From positions 310,001 through 374,000 of the forward strand of contig NZ_FOHI01000003.1 in NCBI RefSeq assembly GCF_900111585.1: DNA of 64,000 nt, read 5' to 3'. The stretch comes from Nitrosospira multiformis. GTDB taxonomy: Bacteria; Pseudomonadota; Gammaproteobacteria; Burkholderiales; Nitrosomonadaceae. The notes beneath the pieces were generated by a model, which saw nothing but the letters and a program-made list of their open reading frames with translations, ran no database searches and was not told where the DNA came from. Each line of letters begins with the position of its first letter. Position 1 is the first letter of the stretch. The translations under genes were made by a program, and so were the position numbers. Positions 9,525 to 18,263 of the stretch are shown one piece after another.

Positions 9525-10073
9525 TTGAAAGAGAATCTGACAGATAATTCCGAACGGGAAGCGCGGCAGAGCAAGACCAAACGCAAGAAGGAAATGCACG
9601 CGCTCCAGAATATAGGAGAGTCGCTCGTTCAACTCGATTCAAGGCGTCTGATCGAACTCGGCCTGTCGGACACCTTGATGGAAGCTGTACTGGAAGCGAA
9701 GCGCATAAGCAAGCATGGCGCATTGCGCCGACAGATGCAGCTTATCGGCAAACTGATGCGCGATGTCGATGCAGAACCTATTCGGAAGAAACTCGATTTA
9801 TGGGGAAATTTAGGCGCCGAAAGTACGGCGCGCCTGCATCAGTTGGAACGCTGGCGCGAGCGCTTGATGGCGGACGAGCAGATGCAAGTCCTCAGTGAAC
9901 TGGGGCAGAAATACCCCGATGCAGACCTGCAGCGGTTGCGCGCACTCGCGCGCAATGCCGTGAAGGAGAGGCTCGCAAATAAGCCCCCAAAAAGCTTTCG
10001 CGCATTATTTCAGGAATTGCAGAAGATCATTCCTGCTGCTACAGACGAAAGACCTAGCGAAGGAATCGACTGA
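9525..10073 (+). CDS. darP: ribosome biogenesis factor DarP (YjgA, DUF615)
   Basis: The product belongs to the DUF615 family, which associates with late 50S ribosomal subunit precursors. The sequence shows the typical Lys/Arg-rich N-terminus, KKEMHALQNIGESLVQL and the conserved RISKHGALRRQMQLIGKLMRDVD core. No ATG fits. A TTG at 9525 with GGGAAG just before it gives a 182-residue protein, and a TTG at 9513 gives 186. The gene is divergent from pmbA, the usual family context, and ends about 50 bp before the convergent transglutaminase gene. Confidence 0.9.
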   Translation: MKENLTDNSEREARQSKTKRKKEMHALQNIGESLVQLDSRRLIELGLSDTLMEAVLEAKRISKHGALRRQMQLIGKLMRDVDAEPIRKKLDLWGNLGAESTARLHQLERWRERLMADEQMQVLSELGQKYPDADLQRLRALARNAVKERLANKPPKSFRALFQELQKIIPAATDERPSEGID

Positions 10074-10124
10074 TCGCAGGGGCAACTTTCGAGGAGGCGC
10101 GACAGATATTTTTGGAACCAGGGC

Positions 10125-11234
10125 CTAAAACTTGATCCCCGTACCCACCAGCCGGGCTGAGGTTATCTTGTAAGCAAACTCCGCCGGTTCAAGGCTGTCC
10201 CGCTCGTGTCCCGCTACTTCAGCCTGAGGGTACATGAAAAATGGCAGTTCGCCCAGGACGCTGTCTCGTGCCAGCCTGATATCCCTGCCGTGGTTGAACG
10301 CCACCCAGTTCATTTCCCATGAACCAAAAAGTTTTTCGCGTAGCTCGACCACTCGCGGGTGTTCAATGGGTAGTTCTTCATCCAGCGCCAGTTGCCGCAC
10401 ATCCGCGGGATCCACAGGCACCCAGCCAAGGCCGGTCAGGTAAAATTCAGGGCGGCAGTGTTGGGCAGTGGTGATATCGTCGGCCTGACCAAGCGTTTTA
10501 TGCGCGACGGATTCGTCGATGCGGATTCCATAATTGTCCCTGGCGGGAATGCCCGCCGCGCGCGCCAACCCTACAAACAACGCGTTCAGGTCAGCGCATT
10601 TACCGCCAAGATGACCGGTTTCCAGCATGGCTTTGATGTTACCCCGTCCACAGCCGCGTGTGGCCGGGTCGCGATAGGAATTTTCGACTACCCAGTCATA
10701 TATCGCACGCGCTTTCTGCAACTGTGATTGGGCTTTGGCCTCCTTGGTAATGGATAGCGCAGTTTTGCGGACGATGCCATCCAGCGGAATAAATTTGGTG
10801 GGCTGCAGATAACGCTTCACGTCCGCGGGAAGCGCGCTCGAATTACCCTCCCTATAGCGCCCCAGGTTGACAGCGCGGTCCGATGTTTTGATCACGCTGC
10901 TCACCGTTACGCTGCGAGGACCACTACGGTTCCATTCAGCGTAAAACATAGGTGAGGTTGTTCCAGGAACGTTCTCGAATCTGGCGGTGCTTGCGGTCCC
11001 GCTCCAGACACTTCCCTGGGAAAACTGGTGGGGAGAATCCTCCGTATCCGGCAGTGGTAGCCACAAACGTGCTTTTTTTCCATCCCCCGGAAGATCAATT
11101 TTATAAGTTACACGATAAGTGTAGCGTCGCGGCGGAATAACCGGTTGACCAACTTGCTGGCCGAATACTGATGGAGCCACGGGAAATAATGCGGCGCTTA
11201 CCCCCGCCAGTTTGATAAAATCCCTGCGTTTCAT
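10125..11234 (-). CDS. Tat-exported transglutaminase-like protein
   Basis: The protein starts with a twin-arginine signal, MKRRDFIKLAGVSAALFPVAP, so it should be folded in the cytoplasm and exported by Tat. The start at 11234 is preferred because GGAGAGGAC lies just upstream; a longer frame reaches 11324. The mature part has the transglutaminase-like fold segment AIYDWVVENSYRDP, followed by GGKCADLNALFVGLARAAGIPAR with the catalytic Cys. A His lies in AQHCRPEFYL and an Asp in GWVPVDPADV. That Cys-His-Asp order is the transglutaminase-core triad. Bacterial members are mostly proteases or amidases of unknown substrate. Another protein-modifying role is possible. Confidence 0.8.
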   Translation of the reverse strand: MKRRDFIKLAGVSAALFPVAPSVFGQQVGQPVIPPRRYTYRVTYKIDLPGDGKKARLWLPLPDTEDSPHQFSQGSVWSGTASTARFENVPGTTSPMFYAEWNRSGPRSVTVSSVIKTSDRAVNLGRYREGNSSALPADVKRYLQPTKFIPLDGIVRKTALSITKEAKAQSQLQKARAIYDWVVENSYRDPATRGCGRGNIKAMLETGHLGGKCADLNALFVGLARAAGIPARDNYGIRIDESVAHKTLGQADDITTAQHCRPEFYLTGLGWVPVDPADVRQLALDEELPIEHPRVVELREKLFGSWEMNWVAFNHGRDIRLARDSVLGELPFFMYPQAEVAGHERDSLEPAEFAYKITSARLVGTGIKF

Positions 11235-11332
11235 AGTCCTCTCCCTGCCATGACCTTGCATATCAGAATCGAAAAGTACCAATCTAATCCCGTGTTCCAT
11301 CCAAGTCAACGGGTCGATCTTCATTTTCTCTC

Positions 11333-12019
11333 ATGATTTCCGGTTCCCCCGATCTGCTTCCTTCCATCGAGCTGGAAACGGCCGCTCATCCCACTCGTAC
11401 GATCATCTGGATGCATGGCCTGGGGGCCGATGGCAGTGATTTTGTACCCATTGTGGATGAGCTTGCGCTGCCTTCCATTCCAGCCGTCCGTTTCGTGTTT
11501 CCCCATGCACCCATGAGACCGGTCAGCATCAACCGGGGAATGGTCATGCGCGCATGGTACGACTACGATATTGCCGATGGAAGCGCGAAGCTTCAGGAGA
11601 ATATGGCAAGCCTGCGAGAGTCGGAGCGGGCCGTCGAAGCCCTGGTGAGCCACGAAGCGCAGCGAGGGGTCAAGCCGGAGAATATCGTTCTGGCAGGCTT
11701 TTCTCAGGGGGGTGCCCTTGCGCTGTTCGCCGGTTTGCGCTATCCGGAAAAACTGGCGGGAATCATGGCGCTTTCATGTTATCTGCCAGCACCGCAGACC
11801 CTTGCGAAAGAGGCACACTCCGCCAATTTCGCCATGCCAATCTTCATGGCGCACGGTGCAGCCGACAATGTCATTCCGATAACCCTGGCTGCTGCATCGC
11901 GCGAGCAATTGCTTGGATCGGGTTATCCGGTGGAATGGCGCGAGTACGGAATGGCGCATACTGTCTGCAGGGAAGAGATACACGATATCCGTAACTGGCT
12001 GCAGCGCGTGCTGGTCTGA
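11333..12019 (+). CDS. carboxylesterase / acyl-protein-thioesterase-like hydrolase
   Basis: This is an alpha/beta hydrolase of the phospholipase/carboxylesterase family (Abhydrolase_2). The 228-residue protein has the oxyanion segment WMHGLGADG near residue 26, the nucleophile elbow GFSQGG with its Ser, an Asp in AHGAADNVIP and the final His in GMAHTV, which complete the triad. It has no signal peptide and should be cytoplasmic. Related enzymes hydrolyse short-chain esters. The true substrate cannot be read from the sequence. It is divergent from the transglutaminase-like gene with about 100 bp between the starts. Confidence 0.85.
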   Translation: MISGSPDLLPSIELETAAHPTRTIIWMHGLGADGSDFVPIVDELALPSIPAVRFVFPHAPMRPVSINRGMVMRAWYDYDIADGSAKLQENMASLRESERAVEALVSHEAQRGVKPENIVLAGFSQGGALALFAGLRYPEKLAGIMALSCYLPAPQTLAKEAHSANFAMPIFMAHGAADNVIPITLAAASREQLLGSGYPVEWREYGMAHTVCREEIHDIRNWLQRVLV

Positions 12020-12227
12020 GCGGGATTGCTTTTCATAATCCATTCGGGTACAGCAGGTGCAATTGCAGGCGGCGTCTCCTCGCTTTATCCTCCTGATGCT
12101 TCGACGGCTAGGTGACCGCCTTCACAAAATTTCAACACATCCCTGAAACATTCTTCACACAGTCTTACTCTATACTGAGTAGTGTGGGGCATCTGCAAGT
12201 ATTTTAATCGTGATTGGAGGAAGTGCC

Positions 12228-12692
12228 ATGCATGCGTCTATCCAACAACAGGACGCCGAAAAGCTCCCGGGCCAGGTACCGGGATCGGCATCAGATCAAG
12301 AAAGCACAGTGGCGCAACGAATTGCACATATCGATGATGATCCGGATATTCGGGATACTGTCAGGCGTATTCTGGAAGCAAGCGGGTATGCAGTCGAAAG
12401 TTATCAGACCATGAATGATTTCATGGTGTCGCTATGGAATTCAACCAATCCCCCCGATCTGGCAATTCTCGACGTGATGGTTGAAACAATGGATATAGGT
12501 CTGGAAGCCTATGTGGAAATACACAAACGTTTCCCCGAGCTTCACCTGATATTCATGACTTCGCTCGGCGAGGAAATTCGACCTTATTTCACTGGCCTCT
12601 CTGATGAGTGGATTCTGATCATGGAAAAACCGGTCGAGCCGATCAGTTTTTTATCGATCATTCATAACCGGCTGGAGAATAACGAACCCTGA
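12228..12692 (+). CDS. single-domain response regulator
   Basis: The 154-residue protein consists of a poorly conserved N-terminal tail of about 30 residues and one receiver domain. The acidic pocket is DDD at 36-38, the phosphorylation site is D82 in LAILDVM, and the switch residues T111 and K134 are present. No DNA-binding output domain follows. The ATG at 12228 was chosen because GGAGG lies 7 bases upstream; a GTG at 12210 in the same frame is less likely. The histidine kinase gene starts 25 bp after the stop, so the pair is probably one operon and a cognate two-component system. The output must act through protein contact or through another protein. Confidence 0.82.
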   Translation: MHASIQQQDAEKLPGQVPGSASDQESTVAQRIAHIDDDPDIRDTVRRILEASGYAVESYQTMNDFMVSLWNSTNPPDLAILDVMVETMDIGLEAYVEIHKRFPELHLIFMTSLGEEIRPYFTGLSDEWILIMEKPVEPISFLSIIHNRLENNEP

Positions 12693-12717
12693 AGCAGAAT
12701 TTCCGGAGACTTTAACC

Positions 12718-14253
12718 ATGGCGGTTGTCGAGTTTTCCTGGAATCTGTCCGACAGAAATCGCTTCGCGCTTCCCGGAGTGGGGACAAACGGCGCCAAGCT
12801 CAGCGATGAAGTATTAATCAATAATGCCCGATGGTTTATTATCTTTCGATGGGGCGTTATCGGGGTTCTTCTGCTTTTTCAGGTATTCGCGCTCATTGCC
12901 TCGGATGAGCTTACGAAAATCGGTATTACCCACCAGCAAGGATGGCCGCTTGCGGTAACGTTGGTATTATTCATTGCAAACGTCATTTACATTCAAGCTC
13001 TGGATTTTCAGCGGCACACAAAATATAACTCGCCCGCTATAAATATCTGGGCCCAGATCATTGTCGATCTTCTGTGTCTGTCGGTAGTAGTGCATTTTAT
13101 CGGCAGCATCGCGACTCCGGCTCCCTTCTTTTACGTGCTGCATATAGCGCTGGCGTGCATCTTTTTCTCGACCCTGGAAAGCCTGGTGGTGACTGCTCTG
13201 GTATGCGTCATGTATGCCACCGTTTTGCTGGATGAGCATCCGCTTCTTTTTATGGCGCCGCAAGCGCTGGCAATCGATCCTGGTATATCCGTTCTGAGTC
13301 CGCTCAAGATCAATATTTTCCTGTGGATGTTTACGCTCGATGTGCTCTTTATCACTGTCTGGTATGTCGTCTCAAGGCTGGCGATTGTAGTGCGCATTCA
13401 TGAGCACAACCTTGTCGATGCCTACGAGGAAATCAGGCGGGCGCAAGTGGAGAAAGATCGGTATGCGGTGCTGATGACACATCAACTCAAGGCCCCGCTC
13501 GATGCTATCCGCAGTAAGATAAACCTCATAAAAGGAGAATATTGCGGGGAGGTATCGCCCGAAATAAGAGAAGTGATATCGAAGATCGATCATCGCGCTT
13601 CCGGCATGGCCAGCCTTATTCTGGATGTCCTCAAGCTGGAACGGTTGAAAGCCGCCGCGCGTGACAACAATGCAAGAGAGCAGATCAGCATTGAAATAGT
13701 GATCCGCAAATGCATCGATAAATTAAAGCCGATCGCCAGTTCCCGCCATATCGACGTAAAAGTATCGCTCCAGGACTTCGCCGTTGAAGGTATTCCCAAT
13801 CAGCTTGAAATACTGCTTGAAAATGTCATTTCAAACGCTATCGCTTATTCATATGACAACACAACGGTAGAAATTGTAGCTGCCGTTGAAGGCGCAGGTT
13901 CATACGGTACCGTAACCGTTATCGATCATGGGATAGGGATCGGCGAAAAAGATTTGCCACATATTTTCGATGAATACTTTTACACTCCGCGAGCGGCACT
14001 GCATAACAGGACTTCGAGCGGAATAGGCTTATCGATCGTCAAGACTGTGGCCGAAAACAATAAACTACAGATCAGGATTTCCAGCGAACAGAATGTCGGG
14101 ACAACTTTTTCCGTTATTTTTCCTACGATAACATCGGTATCCATTCCTGAAACGGAGATGCACCCGGGAGTACCAAGTTCGCGTCTTGTAAACTCACAAG
14201 ACCGTCCACTCGACTCCGAGAAAGAAGGAAACGAACTCGCTTCCACTCATTAA
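12718..14253 (+). CDS. membrane sensor histidine kinase
   Basis: The 511-residue protein has about six hydrophobic segments between residues 38 and 230. A HisKA dimerisation domain follows, with H255 in the motif MTHQLKAPL, and then a HATPase domain. Its N box is in LLENVISNAIAYS, the G1 box in IDHGIGIGEKDLPHIFDEYF and the G2 box in SSGIGLSIVKTV. It should autophosphorylate at H255 and pass phosphate to the receiver encoded just upstream. No PAS, HAMP or large periplasmic loop is evident, so sensing is probably within the membrane. The signal is unknown. Confidence 0.85.
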   Translation: MAVVEFSWNLSDRNRFALPGVGTNGAKLSDEVLINNARWFIIFRWGVIGVLLLFQVFALIASDELTKIGITHQQGWPLAVTLVLFIANVIYIQALDFQRHTKYNSPAINIWAQIIVDLLCLSVVVHFIGSIATPAPFFYVLHIALACIFFSTLESLVVTALVCVMYATVLLDEHPLLFMAPQALAIDPGISVLSPLKINIFLWMFTLDVLFITVWYVVSRLAIVVRIHEHNLVDAYEEIRRAQVEKDRYAVLMTHQLKAPLDAIRSKINLIKGEYCGEVSPEIREVISKIDHRASGMASLILDVLKLERLKAAARDNNAREQISIEIVIRKCIDKLKPIASSRHIDVKVSLQDFAVEGIPNQLEILLENVISNAIAYSYDNTTVEIVAAVEGAGSYGTVTVIDHGIGIGEKDLPHIFDEYFYTPRAALHNRTSSGIGLSIVKTVAENNKLQIRISSEQNVGTTFSVIFPTITSVSIPETEMHPGVPSSRLVNSQDRPLDSEKEGNELASTH

Positions 14254-14259
14254 ATAAAA

Positions 14260-14328
14260 TGCGCCCTCCCCCATTTGGCGGAGAGAGGACAGGGGAGAGG
14301 GAAGGCAAGGAAAAGGTTGGGGGCGCAT
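14260..14328. repeat. G/C-rich imperfect palindrome, terminator or repeat element
   Basis: The stretch between the convergent stops of the histidine kinase and arfB begins with GCGCCCTCCCCCA and ends with TTGGGGGCGC. These form an imperfect inverted repeat. The middle is purine-rich, with CAGGGGAGAGGG. The composition resembles the dispersed C-rich/G-rich extragenic repeats of many proteobacteria. It could act as a two-way terminator. Copy number in the genome cannot be seen from one window. Confidence 0.45.
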
Positions 14329-14750
14329 CACGACATCGGTTCCGACACCCATTTCTTTCTCATGATCTTGATCTGGCCCTTGTGTGTCTTGCTATCCAGT
14401 CGCTTTTTCTGGGACTTCACCGTCGGTCTGGTCGGCTTGCGTTTTCGCGGCAACTCAACGATGCTGTCGACAAGTTCGTGCAGGCGTCTTAAGGCCTCCT
14501 CGCGGTTTTTCTCCTGGCTGCGATACTGCTGAGCCTTGATAACGATCACGCCTTCGCGGGTTATACGCTGATCGTGGAGCTTCAGCAAACGCTCCTTATG
14601 GATATTGGATAGCGACGAAGCGGTAATATCGAAGCGTAGATGAACGGCGCTCGATACCTTGTTTACATTCTGCCCGCCGGCACCTTGCGCGCGAATTGCC
14701 TTTATTTCGACCTCATGATCGGGAATATCTATTTTTCCGAAAGCTGCCAT
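14328..14750 (-). CDS. arfB: ribosome rescue hydrolase ArfB (YaeJ)
   Basis: ArfB releases peptides from ribosomes stalled on truncated mRNA without a stop codon. The protein (about 140 residues) has the catalytic GGQ motif within RAQGAGGQNVNKV and the expected basic C-terminal tail, rich in Lys and Arg (KRKPTRPTVKSQKKRLDSK), which enters the empty mRNA channel. The start is the ATG at 14750. It overlaps the stop of the upstream dehydrogenase-like gene in an ATGA, so translation is probably coupled. A longer in-frame start at 14774 would extend into that gene. Confidence 0.92.
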   Translation of the reverse strand: MAAFGKIDIPDHEVEIKAIRAQGAGGQNVNKVSSAVHLRFDITASSLSNIHKERLLKLHDQRITREGVIVIKAQQYRSQEKNREEALRRLHELVDSIVELPRKRKPTRPTVKSQKKRLDSKTHKGQIKIMRKKWVSEPMS

Positions 14751-15682
14751 CACTTTTCCTGTCCGCTGCCCCATTCAGGTGAGAACGCTCTTGGCGCAAA
14801 ACCGAAATCGCTGGTCGCTTCCGTATGGTCAAAACACAGATCGACATTCATTCGTGTTGCCATCCCGGTTGTGATCTCTTGCTTGCCGGGGAGCAGCATG
14901 GCTGAACGTATCGCCAGCCGGTAGAGCCACAGGGGAGCAATCATGAAATGTGCAGGCTTGCCGAGTGAACTGAAAATTTTCTCCACCATCTGGCGGTAGC
15001 TTAAAGTCTCGCCGCCGCTCAGGTTGTAGGCCTTATTGAAAGTCGGAGGCTGGAAGAGCGCGGTCATGCATGTTTGCGCGAGATCGGCCGCATGGATCGG
15101 TTGACGCAGTCCGGCAGCTTGTCCGATCAATGGAAAAAAACCGTAACGACGGATAAAGCTTGCAATTCTCGTAATATTCTTGTCGCGAACACAATCATAA
15201 ACCAGTGTTGGACGAAATATCGTCCAATCCATTCTGGACGCGCTGCAAAAGCGGCGAACAGCCTCTTCCGCTTCCGCCAGCCGGGTTGCCACCTTTCTTT
15301 CTGCCGGATGGGCTGAATGCGATTTACTAAACACGCTGGTGGAACCGAAGGCGATCACGCGTTTCAGTTGAAGCGTATTCAGTACCGGCAGCAACGGTGG
15401 AAGGAGCCAGAGCGGGGCGAGATGAATGAGAATTTGCGCGTTGACGTCAGGTATCTGTCCCGGCTCGCTCATGTCTGCCTGATGCCAGATCAATTTTCCA
15501 GTGGAAGGCAGTGCTTCCGCCGCCCGCCGGCTGATCGCATGAACCTCATAGCCGGCATCCAGCAGGTTTGGCAGCAGGAATTCTCCGATAATACTGGTAG
15601 CGCCTGTGACCATGATTTTATGATTGGAGCCCGGATCAGCCATTTGATTTGTTAGCGCGGGAAGCAGTGCGGTGGATTCCAC
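14750..15682 (-). CDS. NAD(P)-dependent epimerase/dehydratase (atypical SDR)
   Basis: This is a Rossmann-fold extended-SDR protein of about 300 residues. The dinucleotide-binding motif is MVTGATSIIGEFLLP near residue 25. An FGSTSVF strand and a substrate-binding FRPTLVYD segment follow. The usual YxxxK catalytic pair is not obvious; the matching region reads RKVATRLAEAE, so catalysis may differ. It lies at the end of the polysaccharide cluster and may modify a nucleotide sugar or undecaprenyl-linked sugar. This is inference from context. The start is unsure: GTG at 15682, or ATG at 15643 (13 codons later). arfB overlaps its stop by ATGA. Confidence 0.72.
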   Translation of the reverse strand: MESTALLPALTNQMADPGSNHKIMVTGATSIIGEFLLPNLLDAGYEVHAISRRAAEALPSTGKLIWHQADMSEPGQIPDVNAQILIHLAPLWLLPPLLPVLNTLQLKRVIAFGSTSVFSKSHSAHPAERKVATRLAEAEEAVRRFCSASRMDWTIFRPTLVYDCVRDKNITRIASFIRRYGFFPLIGQAAGLRQPIHAADLAQTCMTALFQPPTFNKAYNLSGGETLSYRQMVEKIFSSLGKPAHFMIAPLWLYRLAIRSAMLLPGKQEITTGMATRMNVDLCFDHTEATSDFGFAPRAFSPEWGSGQEK

Positions 15683-15730
15683 AGAATTGAACCGGGGATC
15701 GGAAAAGGTCCCGGAAACAGTCTGCAGATC

Positions 15731-16666
15731 TCACCTTGATTGCGCCAGTCTCCCCATATACTGCATGCAATAAATTGCGGCTATCGCCCCGAAACGCAAC
15801 CATATTCCCGCTGCCACCAGCCACATCAAAGCGCCGGGATATTCCTGCCGGAAGAACTTGCGATAGAAGCGCATCATTCCCCTGTGTTTGTGCCATTCCA
15901 CGAATATAGGCCGGGATCTGCTGCATGTTCCCTTATGGTGCACTACCGGCGCATCAGGCACGAAAAGTATCTTCCAGCCTTTTTCCCGGAAGCGCATGCA
16001 CCAATCGAGGTCCTCGCAGTGAAGAAAATAGCCTTCGTCCCATGGCCCAACATCCTGGATTGCCTCTTGCCGCACCAGCATGAGTGCGCCGGAAATAGCC
16101 TCCACTTCTAGCGGTCCCCGCGGTAAAGACTGCTTGTGCAGGTGAAAATCAAAAAACAGCCGGGGCCAGTAACGCTCGAGGCGGTACAAGCCAAAGGCGC
16201 GCACAAGGGAGCGCCAGGGCGTTGGCACGGCACGGCGCCCTCCTGCCTGCTCGGTCCCATCCTGATTGGTTAAAAGCCCCCCCGCCATGCCGGCCTGGGG
16301 GCTCATTTCCAATACATGGAGCAGACGCGGCAACGAATTTTTACTTAGGATGCAATCGGGATTGAGAAACAGAACATGAGGCTCGCAAGCAGCCTTGGCG
16401 CCGATGTTGCAGGCTGCGGCAAAACCGAGATTAGCTGTATTGCGGATAATCCTGAGTTTCGGTTCGGCGGGAAATTGCCCCGTGCAGAGCTCGAGGCTTC
16501 GATCCGAGGAGGCATTGTCCACTATCAGCACTTCAGTCACCTGTGGCAGTGCCGATTCAACACAGTCCACCAGGGTTTGCCCGGCATTGTAATTGACAAT
16601 TACGACCGAGATGCAAAGGGGATTCGAATTATCATCCATCTCGCCTGCTAAGGGGGTAATAGTCAA
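15731..16666 (-). CDS. family 2 glycosyltransferase (rhamnosyltransferase-like)
   Basis: The 311-residue protein has the GT-A fold start ISVVIVNYNAGQTL, the nucleotide-binding LIVDNASSD, a DxD-type NPDCIL and the acceptor-side HCEDLDWCMRFREKGW motif, in the order found in WbbL-type rhamnosyltransferases. A hydrophobic segment near the C-terminus (residues about 275-300) could anchor it to the inner membrane. It should add one sugar to a lipid-linked glycan in the cytoplasm. Donor and linkage cannot be read from the sequence. It is part of the minus-strand cluster, about 50-90 bp ahead of the SDR gene and 70 bp behind the next glycosyltransferase. Confidence 0.85.
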   Translation of the reverse strand: MTITPLAGEMDDNSNPLCISVVIVNYNAGQTLVDCVESALPQVTEVLIVDNASSDRSLELCTGQFPAEPKLRIIRNTANLGFAAACNIGAKAACEPHVLFLNPDCILSKNSLPRLLHVLEMSPQAGMAGGLLTNQDGTEQAGGRRAVPTPWRSLVRAFGLYRLERYWPRLFFDFHLHKQSLPRGPLEVEAISGALMLVRQEAIQDVGPWDEGYFLHCEDLDWCMRFREKGWKILFVPDAPVVHHKGTCSRSRPIFVEWHKHRGMMRFYRKFFRQEYPGALMWLVAAGIWLRFGAIAAIYCMQYMGRLAQSR

Positions 16667-16735
16667 GGACAGCAGCGTGACTGATTACTGCTCGCATTTG
16701 TTCCAGTTCCATTCGGGGAATGTTGGATTGCCCAT

Positions 16736-18157
16736 CTACAACTCCTGATCCCGGTGTTGAGGTGTTGTATTGGCGTCACATAGGGAGGCCCTGACATTCG
16801 TGCGTGAGTTTGGAACGCCGGTAATTTTCTTGTAGGTGAGAATCTTTTCCTTCAATAATTGATTACTGGCTTTGATGAGAGGAGTGTAGTGGGTGTTTTC
16901 AACGCCCCAGATGGTGGATTGATGAGACTCCTTGTGCCCGACCAGAAACGGGTTGACGGTGAGTATGCTCAAGGAATCATGTCTTTCAAGATAGCGATCT
17001 ATCGTGTTCGTAGTCACATCGTGGTTATTTTCATCCCACCGCGCGATCGTATCGTAGACGCGTTCACTGTAAACATTGAAAACCATGCTCATCACCTTAT
17101 TGACGGCTACGAACTGCTCATCCCGGAATTGGTATAGGCCACGCACATCGGCCTCTTTATCGAGATCGGCTATCAGGCCGGAAAATATATGCCAGTTAAT
17201 GTCAGAATCATTCAGGTATTCTCGGATGTCTCGCCACCGCATCTCGAAATCGGGAGAAAACTCGACATCGTCTTCACAGATCATGATCTGCCGCAATCCT
17301 TGCTGGCGCGCGAGCATGATGAGGTACTTGTAGCTCATCGCGCAACCAATCCAGCTTTGCGTATGGCGCAGGCCGGGGAAAGCCGAAAAACCGAATCTGT
17401 TATCCCTGGCGAACCCTTCCGTACGCTCGACATATTCTGGCAGGCTAAGACAGATGGTGTCGCTTGGCAGTTCGGTTTTGTGGCCCGTCAGATGCCAAAA
17501 TTCCCCGAACGAAATACTGTCCGTTGCCAACAGGAATCGGTAGAAGAAATAATCAGCATTGTCCGGGCAGCCATCCAGGGGAAGATAGAAAATTCGGCGT
17601 GGATCGAGGCCCTTGCGCGAGAGAAAGGCAATATTTGCGGTTGAGTAGTCAAGAATGGCAGACGCATTTTCCAGGATTTGCAGATAGGCTTCAGTAAACA
17701 GGTCCGCCTTGCTTGAATCCTCCACCTGGACGGCAATATAAAAAGCCGGAAGATGCACAAACGCTGGAGGGTTGATGACAAAATGGGTGCGCTCATCATA
17801 CCTCTCTAGGGAGGGTCCTTGGATGATCCTCGAAGCGATACCAGCGCGGGATAATGCATTCGCGATAAGGTTTGCTGCACTGAGTTGGCATGGCATGGCC
17901 AGGATAATGACGGGATCACCGGAACTTGGCCGCAACCGCAATTGCGTAGTTCCAACCTGGGGCGCAAGTATACGGCGAGCTCCACCTTGCCTGAAGCTCT
18001 TGCTAAAGCGTGATAAGGCGTTTAGCAGGCCCAGTTTTCGCGCGAACAAGAAGTATCCCTTTAGAACTTCCGGATGCTGCCAAAAATATCCTGCTACTGC
18101 CGTGATACGAGCGTAGCTATCCGCTAATTTTCGAATTTTAGTGCTTGGGGCGCCCAA
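16736..18157 (-). CDS. family 25-like glycosyltransferase
   Basis: The central-to-C-terminal half shows features of LPS glycosyltransferase family 25: a LPEYVERTE strand, GCAMSYKYLIMLARQQG, and the catalytic ICEDDVEF. About 200 residues in front have no recognised domain. No ATG fits, and the frame opens at a TTG (18157) just after an in-frame stop, so either TTG is used or the N-terminus has been altered. It has no signal peptide. The role is probably addition of galactose or a related sugar to a surface glycan, by family analogy only. Confidence 0.68.
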   Translation of the reverse strand: MGAPSTKIRKLADSYARITAVAGYFWQHPEVLKGYFLFARKLGLLNALSRFSKSFRQGGARRILAPQVGTTQLRLRPSSGDPVIILAMPCQLSAANLIANALSRAGIASRIIQGPSLERYDERTHFVINPPAFVHLPAFYIAVQVEDSSKADLFTEAYLQILENASAILDYSTANIAFLSRKGLDPRRIFYLPLDGCPDNADYFFYRFLLATDSISFGEFWHLTGHKTELPSDTICLSLPEYVERTEGFARDNRFGFSAFPGLRHTQSWIGCAMSYKYLIMLARQQGLRQIMICEDDVEFSPDFEMRWRDIREYLNDSDINWHIFSGLIADLDKEADVRGLYQFRDEQFVAVNKVMSMVFNVYSERVYDTIARWDENNHDVTTNTIDRYLERHDSLSILTVNPFLVGHKESHQSTIWGVENTHYTPLIKASNQLLKEKILTYKKITGVPNSRTNVRASLCDANTTPQHRDQEL

Positions 18158-18263
18158 AAGTTCTGCTTATCCTGGGAATACAGTGACATCGAAAGTATTT
18201 TCAGAAATTGTAAAGGAATATTCCTTATGCCTCACTGCGTCACGAGGCCTTCCGCGCTATTCA

